A program made the translations under genes and the position numbers. Below are positions 7,417 through 13,224 of a DNA stretch of 14,636 bases, piece after piece; within the stretch, counting starts at the first letter, position 1, and each line of letters starts with the position of its first letter. The stretch is from NCBI GenBank assembly GCA_904501895.1, contig CAJGCX010000038.1, positions 1-14,636 of the forward strand, in the 5' to 3' direction. This stretch comes from Clostridiaceae bacterium (lineage in GTDB: Bacteria > Bacillota > Clostridia > Oscillospirales > Acutalibacteraceae). Under the pieces are notes generated by a model. It ran no database searches. It had not been told where the DNA came from and saw nothing but the letters and a program-made list of their open reading frames with translations.

Positions 7417-7469
7417 TGCAAAATGCAAAGCGCAAAATGGAGGAACTGCGTTGCAATTATATTGCCTCC
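7417..7469. repeat. Three tandem heptamers (GCAAAAT type) beside mini-hairpins
   Basis: GCAAAAT (7418-7424), GCAAAGC (7425-7431) and GCAAAAT (7432-7438) follow one another with exact 7-nt period. Directly after come GGAGG (7439-7443), a small hairpin AAC-TGC-GTT (7445-7453 region), the hairpin GCAAT-TAT-ATTGC (7453-7465) and CTCC, which can pair back with GGAG. The gap 7392-7504 holds no gene that I believe. Confidence 0.55.
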
Positions 7470-7504
7470 CCTCAAGAACAGGCATCCAATAACTCAACGA
7501 CAAA

Positions 7505-8113
7505 TTATAATTTAAATTTCTCTCCCCCAAAGAATTCCTGTTCAACCATTGCACACAGATAATGATATATGGGCAAGTGGTATTCCTGAATTTTATATGT
7601 TTCACTTGATGGCACTGTTATTGTAACAGTTGCCATCTCTTTTATTTTTCCACCGTCACAGCCTGTAAGTGCAAGGGATTTTACACCGATACAATTTGCC
7701 ACCTCAACTGCCTTCAGAACATTTTCAGAATTGCCTGATGTAGTAATAGCAATGAGCAAATCATTTTCCTTGCCATAGCCGTAAACCTGCTGTGCAAAAG
7801 CGAAATCAGGGTCACAATCATTATTAAAGGCTGTCATAATTGCAGTCTGATTTGTAAGCGAAATGGCAGGTAAAGCACCTTGAAGCTTTTCCTTTAATTC
7901 CTCAGTGAGTCTGTTATCATTGACCTTTCTTTTACTAAGAAAGCCTTTCATCAATTCTCCCACAATATGCTCACTGTCAGCAGCACTACCGCCATTACCG
8001 CAAACAAGGACCTTGCCACCATTTTTGTATGTATCGACAATGAGATTCAAGCCATTTTCAATATCTTTTTCACAACATTTAAGCTGAGGATATCTTTCAA
8101 AAATATTATCCAT
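7505..8113 (-). CDS. gmhA: GmhA-like SIS-domain phosphosugar isomerase
   Basis: This protein of 202 residues has the sedoheptulose-7-phosphate isomerase signature: CGNGGSAADSEHIVGEL (38-54), AITTSGNSENVL, and IQEYHLPIYHYLC. The Zn ligands known from GmhA (His, Glu, Gln, His) appear at H49, E53, Q176 and H184. In the classic pathway the enzyme makes D-glycero-heptose-7-phosphate, the first step to ADP- or GDP-heptose. No heptose kinase or nucleotidyltransferase gene is in the window, so the true sugar is uncertain. The start ATG overlaps the upstream HAD stop by 8 nt, with GAGGTGA as ribosome binding site, so the two are translationally coupled. It is the last gene of its operon. Confidence 0.85.
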   Translation of the reverse strand: MDNIFERYPQLKCCEKDIENGLNLIVDTYKNGGKVLVCGNGGSAADSEHIVGELMKGFLSKRKVNDNRLTEELKEKLQGALPAISLTNQTAIMTAFNNDCDPDFAFAQQVYGYGKENDLLIAITTSGNSENVLKAVEVANCIGVKSLALTGCDGGKIKEMATVTITVPSSETYKIQEYHLPIYHYLCAMVEQEFFGGEKFKL

Positions 8114-9074
8114 TATTCGTCACCTCAAACAAATTGTAAAATTCCTTGCCTGTAAAGTCCTCTACAATAACATTTGTACCGAGTCTTTTGTGTAATTCAC
8201 GCTGATATTCTGCATTTTCAGGCAATCGACTGATTACAACTGCACCCAATTCAACACCCGCCTGAATTTCAGCTCTGCCGTCCCCGATTACAAGAATATT
8301 TTCACCTGAAATGCCTAAATTTTTAATCAAATCCTTCATAACAGCATCTTTAGGCTTCTTTTCTGTCCAGGTTGAGCCGATAATATCCTCAATCAATTTA
8401 CCCTTACCGATACTGTAACCGAGAGCTTCCACCTCTTCGTGCATTCCCATACCTTTTTCCACCACTGCACCCGTGACAAAATAGTTTTTTACACCGTTTT
8501 CATATAAATATTCTAAAAAGTCACAAGAGCCTTTTACACGGAATTTTTCAGGGTTCTGGCGTGCCTTGACCAAATTCTTATCTCTGCAATATCCATTAAG
8601 AACATTTTCGTAAAGCTTAAAAAGTCGAGGTGTCTGTATTTTCAGCATCTCGTTCATTTCTGTTGTTTCAGGTAAATCGTCGTAATATTCCTCACCGTTA
8701 TTGATTCGTTCAATAATCTGTGCGTTTGTGTCACCGTTGCAATTCACCTGAATTTTGCCTTCCTGAACACCTCTGCGGATTGCCCATTCCATTTGTGTGA
8801 GCGCAGAAAGACCTGCTGACTCCACACAAAAGGCATCTGTTTCAGGCAAATCCCTCTTCCCTGCAAGTGAAATGAGCCTCTTTGCATTTTCAGAGCTGTC
8901 AAAATGTTCAGGCAGACCGTTTTCGATTACATCAAAAAGACAAACGCTCATAACAGGAGGCCAATCACGAATAAGGGAATGTGTTCCGTCAATATCGTGA
9001 AAGGCATATTCAATTTTTCTGTTGCTGAAATCCTTTACAACGATTTCGGATTGATTATTCTTAACTGTAACCAT
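8106..9074 (-). CDS. HAD-superfamily hydrolase coupled to the SIS isomerase
   Basis: This protein of 322 residues starts at ATG 9074, one base after the stop of the preceding gene (TAA-T-ATG). The open frame extends 17 codons further into that gene, but the ribosome binding site is weak for either start. The HAD nucleophile motif is FHDIDGT with D27 and D29. A long cap (about 38-190) follows, then YFVTGA (motif II-like), a Lys within TEKKPKDAV (motif III region) and ILVIGDGRAEIQAG (motif IV). It is likely a sugar-phosphate phosphatase. It is far longer than GmhB (about 180 residues) and lacks a GmhB-like Zn loop, so it is not an ordinary heptose-bisphosphate phosphatase, although its coupling to a GmhA-like gene points to the same pathway. 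Confidence 0.8.
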   Translation of the reverse strand: MVTVKNNQSEIVVKDFSNRKIEYAFHDIDGTHSLIRDWPPVMSVCLFDVIENGLPEHFDSSENAKRLISLAGKRDLPETDAFCVESAGLSALTQMEWAIRRGVQEGKIQVNCNGDTNAQIIERINNGEEYYDDLPETTEMNEMLKIQTPRLFKLYENVLNGYCRDKNLVKARQNPEKFRVKGSCDFLEYLYENGVKNYFVTGAVVEKGMGMHEEVEALGYSIGKGKLIEDIIGSTWTEKKPKDAVMKDLIKNLGISGENILVIGDGRAEIQAGVELGAVVISRLPENAEYQRELHKRLGTNVIVEDFTGKEFYNLFEVTNNG

Positions 9075-9075
9075 A

Positions 9076-9564
9076 TTATTTCTTTGGAAAAGGTCTTTTT
9101 TTCGCAGTAAATTCAAGTGTGTCAATCTTAATAATACTTACAACAGTTGTAAGCTTGTCCTCAAACTGAAAATCCTTTCCTGTCTGTGTTTTCATAAGGA
9201 TTGAAAGTGCCTTTTTCTTTTCCTCAACATCCTCAACAAGAGTTGCAAGTCCCCTGCCCATAATTGAAGCATAGGTAATACCGTATTTACAAGCAACCTC
9301 ACCTTCAAAAGGTGTTATATCACAACACATTTCATAGAAAACCTTTGGATTAGCCTTAATCGCATCAATTTTTCTTCCTCTTCTTGCACCATGAAGATAA
9401 ATTGTAAGCTTATCATTTTCAAGAACATAACCGTAATTCATTGGCACAACATAAGGCTCATCACCGTCTATCATACCAACGTGAACAACCTTTGATTTTT
9501 CAAGGATTTCTATAATTTCATTTATATCTGTAACCTGTTGCTCTCTGCGAGTCATTCCGTTCAT
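9076..9564 (-). CDS. NimA-like FMN-binding split-barrel protein
   Basis: This protein of 162 residues belongs to the pyridoxamine-5'-phosphate-oxidase-like fold (PF12900 group). It opens MNGMTRREQQVTD and continues with VVHVGMIDGDEPYVVPMNYGY, the YLHGARRGRK segment (about 56-65, including the NimA-type His), and a later YASIMGRG strand. Members bind FMN or heme; some reduce nitroimidazoles, but most gut homologues have no proven role. The ATG at 9564 is preferred over the one three codons later because GAGG lies seven bases upstream. The gene starts 12 nt after the phosphatase stop and ends one base before the HAD start, in the middle of a four-gene operon. Confidence 0.85.
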   Translation of the reverse strand: MNGMTRREQQVTDINEIIEILEKSKVVHVGMIDGDEPYVVPMNYGYVLENDKLTIYLHGARRGRKIDAIKANPKVFYEMCCDITPFEGEVACKYGITYASIMGRGLATLVEDVEEKKKALSILMKTQTGKDFQFEDKLTTVVSIIKIDTLEFTAKKRPFPKK

Positions 9565-9576
9565 AATTTTACCTCA

Positions 9577-10992
9577 TTATATAAGACTGAATAAAAGCTT
9601 GAAATAACTGATAATCATTTTGAAGATTTCAAAAACAAAGTTGTTTATATGCTGTTTTGCAGTTTCCTCGTTTCTGTCAGTTGGCAATTCAGTATAGCCG
9701 TCGTTTGCAGGTGCTTTTTCTGTCTTTTTGATTGCATAAGAGTCGATAAGCTCTTTTTCACCTGTTTCGTCATCAACAATATAAGCATTATAAACAAAAT
9801 GCTCACTATCAAGACTTACTGTTGCAAAAACACCACCTGTTTTTGTATCTCTTGCAAGTGCAGCGTTTTCAAGAATTGGTGGAATCGCATCCTCATTTAC
9901 ACTGTAACGCTTTGTACCTGCTGTTGATGGTAAAATGTGAGTTGTACCATCAGGATTAAGTGCAAATGTTGTTGCCTTGCCATTCCACACTTCAGTTACT
10001 GTTTCATAATTCTGAGTTTTTTCACCCTTTACAGGCTCTGTTCTCAAATACATATGGTCGTGACCTGCAAAAACAACGTCAATTCCAAGCTCATCAATTA
10101 CAGGTAAAAGAAGATTTCTCATAATAATTGTGTCAGGCTTGTTAATATTCTTACCTGCTGAATAGAGCGCTCTGTGAGAAAGAATAATTTTCCATTGTGC
10201 ATCAGATGCGTTCATATCATTTTTAAGCCAATTAAGCTGTGATGCTGACATTGGATACATATCGTTTGAGTTAAGCACTGCAAAGTGTGCATCGCCCCAG
10301 TCAAATGAGTAATAACAGCCTGTGATAACTGAGCTATCCTCTGCTTCACCAATGTTGAACATATTATTGAACTTGAACCACTGAAGGTTACCCTCGTGAT
10401 TACCTGCAACAGGCACAAGAGTAGTATTCATATTCATAAACTCAAAGTTTCTGAAATAGCTGTCCCATTCTTCATTTGTGCAATCATTTACAAAGTCACC
10501 AAGACCAACCGCAAAATCATATTCAGGCATAGTATTAACTGCCGACTGTAAAACCCTTGCAGCCTGTTGGAAATTTTCCTCATTACTTGCCTGAACATCA
10601 GCAAAAACGATAAAATCAGCCTTGTCGTCAATTTTTGATGCAGTTGTGAAATAACCGATTTCACTCCATATACCTGCCTCACTGTCACCTACACGGTACT
10701 GATATTTTACACCTGATTTTAACCCTGTTGCCTCTGCCTTATGAACATATTTCTCCATTGAAGGATAACTTGTTCCGCTGATAATTTCAGCCTTTGTTAA
10801 GTCCTCACCAACAGGTGCTATCTGCAAATCTGTTCCTGCTTTTTCGTCTGTGTACCAGCAAAAGCCTCTTGATGTAGCTGTGTCACCATTGATTGTGACA
10901 CTTACTCTTGTCACCTCATATCCTGACATAGCACTTGCCATAATAGGAAATACCATACACAATACAAGAATGATTGAAATGATTTTTTTCAT
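9577..10992 (-). CDS. Secreted purple-acid-phosphatase-like metallophosphoesterase
   Basis: This protein of 471 residues has a signal peptide at 1-21 (MKKIISIILVLCMVFPIMASA). A fibronectin-III-like N-terminal domain (about 25-117) ends in YQYRVGDSEAGIWSEIGYFTT, as in purple acid phosphatases. The calcineurin-like domain then shows FADVQ (D132), GLGDFVND (D166), AGNHEGN (197-202), LSHRALYS and FAGHDHMYLRT. The usual first GD(x)H/Q motif reads ADVQ, as in bacterial PAP-like enzymes. A hydrophobic C-terminal stretch (about 447-471) may tether it to the membrane. It should cleave phosphate esters outside the cell; the substrate is not readable. AAGGAG lies 9 nt before the ATG. It heads an operon with the Nim-like, HAD and SIS genes and follows a hairpin array. 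Confidence 0.9.
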   Translation of the reverse strand: MKKIISIILVLCMVFPIMASAMSGYEVTRVSVTINGDTATSRGFCWYTDEKAGTDLQIAPVGEDLTKAEIISGTSYPSMEKYVHKAEATGLKSGVKYQYRVGDSEAGIWSEIGYFTTASKIDDKADFIVFADVQASNEENFQQAARVLQSAVNTMPEYDFAVGLGDFVNDCTNEEWDSYFRNFEFMNMNTTLVPVAGNHEGNLQWFKFNNMFNIGEAEDSSVITGCYYSFDWGDAHFAVLNSNDMYPMSASQLNWLKNDMNASDAQWKIILSHRALYSAGKNINKPDTIIMRNLLLPVIDELGIDVVFAGHDHMYLRTEPVKGEKTQNYETVTEVWNGKATTFALNPDGTTHILPSTAGTKRYSVNEDAIPPILENAALARDTKTGGVFATVSLDSEHFVYNAYIVDDETGEKELIDSYAIKKTEKAPANDGYTELPTDRNEETAKQHINNFVFEIFKMIISYFKLLFSLI

Positions 10993-11014
10993 AGTTTTTT
11001 CTCCTTTATATTAA

Positions 11015-11092
11015 CGTGCCGTAAGGCACATATCGCATCCGTCAGGATATATCGCAAATCACGAATAGTGATTTATATCGCTGAATCCGTAA
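11015..11092. repeat. Hairpin-heptamer array A (ATATCGC separators), downstream copy
   Basis: On the + strand the order is GTGCC-GTAA-GGCAC (11016-11029), ATATCGC (11030), ATCC-GTCA-GGAT (11037-11048), ATATCGC (11049), AAATCAC-GAATA-GTGATTT (11056-11074), ATATCGC (11075), then TGAATCCGTAA. The last part is only the left arm of a hairpin that is complete in the other copy. The array fills the gap between the four-helix-bundle stop (11095) and the phosphatase ribosome binding site. Confidence 0.9.
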
Positions 11093-11094
11093 AA

Positions 11095-11439
11095 CTAATC
11101 TTTACTCTTAACAGTAGTAATAGATGCAATAAGTTTTCGTCTGATTGTTCCACATTTTGACTGCATAGCTTTATATGTGACTTCGTCAATTGATTTAACA
11201 TTAAACAAAACTTCAAGCCAGTATTCAGTTTCATAACATTCTTTTAATGCTATTTCCATTTTATGTATAAAATCTGCTCTGCTTTGTGCATATTTTGCTT
11301 CATGAGCATTCGCACCAATAGAAGAACAAGAACGAAGCAATTGGTTTGTAAATACTGAACGACCCTTAATCTTGTCGCACATATTAGTTATATCAACCGT
11401 TAATTCAATGGATAATTCCTTTATAGTTTTATTTTCCAT
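11095..11439 (-). CDS. Four-helix-bundle protein (23S rRNA intervening-sequence/S23 family)
   Basis: This protein of 114 residues starts at ATG 11439, with AAAAGGAGACAAT as a clear ribosome binding site; the open frame extends 17 codons upstream only because it runs through repeat DNA. The sequence shows the family hallmarks: FTNQLLRSCSSIGANAHEAKYAQSRADF, then KMEIALKECYETEYWLEVLF, and a C-terminal helix. It matches the PF05635/TIGR02436 fold, whose members include ORFs inside 23S rRNA intervening sequences of spirochaetes and the accessory protein (Avd) of diversity-generating retroelements. Free-standing members have no settled function. Here it is flanked on both sides by hairpin arrays sharing the same 7-nt separator, which suggests gene and arrays move or work as a unit. 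It is on the same strand as its neighbours. Confidence 0.9.
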   Translation of the reverse strand: MENKTIKELSIELTVDITNMCDKIKGRSVFTNQLLRSCSSIGANAHEAKYAQSRADFIHKMEIALKECYETEYWLEVLFNVKSIDEVTYKAMQSKCGTIRRKLIASITTVKSKD

Positions 11440-11453
11440 ATTGTCTCCTTTTT

Positions 11454-11649
11454 GCGATATACTCACTTCGTTCGTGCGATATAATCTCATACTAAATTCG
11501 ATTGCGATATTTTTGCTATCGCAAAAGCGATATGATATAAATCACGTTTCCGTAAGGAAACATATCGCATCCGTCAGGATATATCGCATCGTAGATATAT
11601 CGCAAATCACAAATAGTGATTTATATCGCTGAATCCGTAACACGGATTC
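11454..11649. repeat. Hairpin-heptamer array B (ATATCGC in both orientations), upstream copy
   Basis: The right half on the + strand reads GTTTCC-GTAA-GGAAAC (11546-11561), ATATCGC (11562), ATCC-GTCA-GGAT, ATATCGC (11581), ATC-GTA-GAT, ATATCGC (11597), AAATCAC-AAATA-GTGATTT, ATATCGC (11623), TG, and GAATCCGT-AAC-ACGGATTC (11631-11649). The left half carries the separator reversed, GCGATAT at 11454, 11476, 11504 and 11527, with TTTTGC-TATC-GCAAAA (11511-11526) between the last two. AAATCAC at 11539-11545 is a lone left arm. The array fills the gap from the symporter stop to the four-helix-bundle ribosome binding site. Confidence 0.92.
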
Positions 11650-13106
11650 TACTCCTTTATATCATATCTCTTTGACATCTTACTGAATGCTTCTTCTCGT
11701 GTGATTTTGCCTGTATTACAGTCTATCATCACCTGAACATCCTTGTCCTTCAAATCGTAGAAGCACCAAACGATAAATGCCAAGAGGCCACCAATTGCAG
11801 GAATAAGCATAAAGATAAGCCAAAGCATATTAAGTGCGTGAGGAGTTTGTGTTACTCCACTTTGCTCAAGCTCCTGGAATGACCCTACCTCAACTACCTT
11901 CCAACCAACTGATTCAAGACCGAGGATAAAGAGTCCCAATGCACCTGAAATTGAGCCTGTAAGCTTTGCCATAAATGTCTGCACAGCAAAAGTTATGCCC
12001 TTTGCTTCTGTACCACTCTTAAATCTGCCGTATTCTGCACAGTCAGGTGTAAACATAAACATTTCAAGGCTGACTACTGCTAACGGAATTGAACGGATAG
12101 TAAAGAGAATTATATAAACAACTGCGTTGCCATAGCCTATTGCCCACATAATAATGCTGATTACAACATAAAGCAACAAGCACACCTGATTTACCAGCAT
12201 CTTGTCATATTTACGGATAAGCTTTGGTAACATCAAGGAAATTACAAGCTGTGGAACTGTTCCGATTGCACCAACAAGGATTGAGAACAATGCGCTGTTG
12301 AACAGATAATATGAAACATAAAGTGTAAATGCATTGCCTATACTGAGTGCTGAATAGAAGAAAAGTCCAAGATAATATATCAATAAATACTTATTCTTGA
12401 AAAGATATGAGAACATACTTCTGATAGTAAAGGTTTCTTCACCCTCTGCGTGGAAGCGTTCCTTAAGCTTAAATGATGCCGGTGACATTAAGGCAAATGC
12501 AATAACACAGATGATTATTGAAATCATACCGTAATTCATACCCACCTTTTCACTGACAAGAACAGTTGCAAGTGTAGATGTAATACCAACCCCTGCATAG
12601 GTAGCAATACTCTTATATGACTGAATTGTGTTTCTTTCATCAATACTCTGACTCATAGATGTAAGAATACCGAAAATAGGCACGTCACAAAGTGTATATG
12701 CAGTATCCCAGAGTATGTACGCAATAGCAAACCAAGCTAATTTTACCGTCTGTGATGAGCCTGACGGAATAATAAATGTAAGTATTGTTGCTATTGGAAT
12801 GAGTATAGTGGAAATTCGTATCCAAGGAAGATATTTCTTTCCGTTTCTGAACTTGATTAAGTCAAAAACAGCACCGAATAATGTGTCATTTACAGCATCC
12901 CATACTTTTACAACAAGCATTACGGTTGCTGACTTGATTGGGTCGATACCTAAAAACAAAAGGTATGTTGTCAGACACACATTAAAAAGCGTGTAAATCA
13001 TATTTTGTCCCGCAAAATATGAATAATAACTGGCTCTTTCAACCGGCTCTGTTGACCAGTTTTCACCATTAACAAAAACCTTTTTAGCTAATGAAGAAAG
13101 TTTCAT
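11649..13106 (-). CDS. GPH-family sugar:cation symporter (MelB-like MFS transporter)
   Basis: This protein of 485 residues starts at ATG 13106, with AAGGAGGG upstream; the 19-codon longer frame runs through repeat DNA. About twelve hydrophobic helices are visible. The family motif between helices 2 and 3 is KVWDAVNDTLFGAVFDLIKFRNGKKYLPW, read here at about residues 67-95, close to the MelB/GPH pattern with its conserved Asp residues. The second half has a matching loop around SGTEAKGITFAVQTFMAKLTG. GPH transporters bring in glycosides, pentosides or hexuronides with Na+ or H+. No glycoside hydrolase or regulator lies beside it, so the sugar is unknown. The stop codon TAG touches the last hairpin of array B, and array C lies directly before its ribosome binding site. 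Confidence 0.92.
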   Translation of the reverse strand: MKLSSLAKKVFVNGENWSTEPVERASYYSYFAGQNMIYTLFNVCLTTYLLFLGIDPIKSATVMLVVKVWDAVNDTLFGAVFDLIKFRNGKKYLPWIRISTILIPIATILTFIIPSGSSQTVKLAWFAIAYILWDTAYTLCDVPIFGILTSMSQSIDERNTIQSYKSIATYAGVGITSTLATVLVSEKVGMNYGMISIIICVIAFALMSPASFKLKERFHAEGEETFTIRSMFSYLFKNKYLLIYYLGLFFYSALSIGNAFTLYVSYYLFNSALFSILVGAIGTVPQLVISLMLPKLIRKYDKMLVNQVCLLLYVVISIIMWAIGYGNAVVYIILFTIRSIPLAVVSLEMFMFTPDCAEYGRFKSGTEAKGITFAVQTFMAKLTGSISGALGLFILGLESVGWKVVEVGSFQELEQSGVTQTPHALNMLWLIFMLIPAIGGLLAFIVWCFYDLKDKDVQVMIDCNTGKITREEAFSKMSKRYDIKE

Positions 13107-13128
13107 ATCTTTTCCCTCCTTATCACAA

Positions 13129-13224
13129 TGACCATCGGTCAATTCATGGCATAGCCAATTCATGAGAATTTTCTCAATTCATGCAATCGTCAGATTGCAA
13201 TTCATTATCGCATTAACAATGCGA
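13129..13224. repeat. Hairpin-heptamer array C (AATTCAT separators)
   Basis: On the + strand the order is TGACC-ATC-GGTCA (13129-13141), AATTCAT (13141), GGC-ATA-GCC (13148-13156), AATTCAT (13157), GAGAATTTTCTC (13164-13175), AATTCAT (13176), GCAATC-GTCA-GATTGC (13183-13198), AATTCAT (13199), TA, and TCGCATT-AAC-AATGCGA (13208-13224). The last hairpin lies inside the final codons of the RlmD gene. The array fills the gap from the RlmD stop to the symporter ribosome binding site. It has the same build as arrays A and B with a different separator. Confidence 0.92.

Noticed and set aside
7387..7605. Minus-strand 72-codon reading frame overlapping the SIS gene end
   Set aside because: Half of it overlaps the well-supported SIS gene in another frame and the rest runs through the heptamer repeat; no ribosome binding site or family pattern was seen.
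11095..11439. Diversity-generating retroelement accessory gene (avd)
   Set aside because: The fold is shared, but there is no reverse transcriptase and no template/variable repeat pair with adenine-directed changes in the window.
11015..11649. CRISPR array
   Set aside because: Repeats are only 7 nt, the intervening units are palindromes of varying length rather than unique spacers, and no cas gene is present.
11095..11649. Intervening sequence within a 23S rRNA gene
   Set aside because: The flanking genes are protein-coding (symporter and phosphatase); no rRNA sequence is present.
11631..11649. Intrinsic terminator after the symporter gene
   Set aside because: The 8-bp stem has no U-run after it on the minus strand, so it does not look like a Rho-independent terminator, although some pausing is possible.
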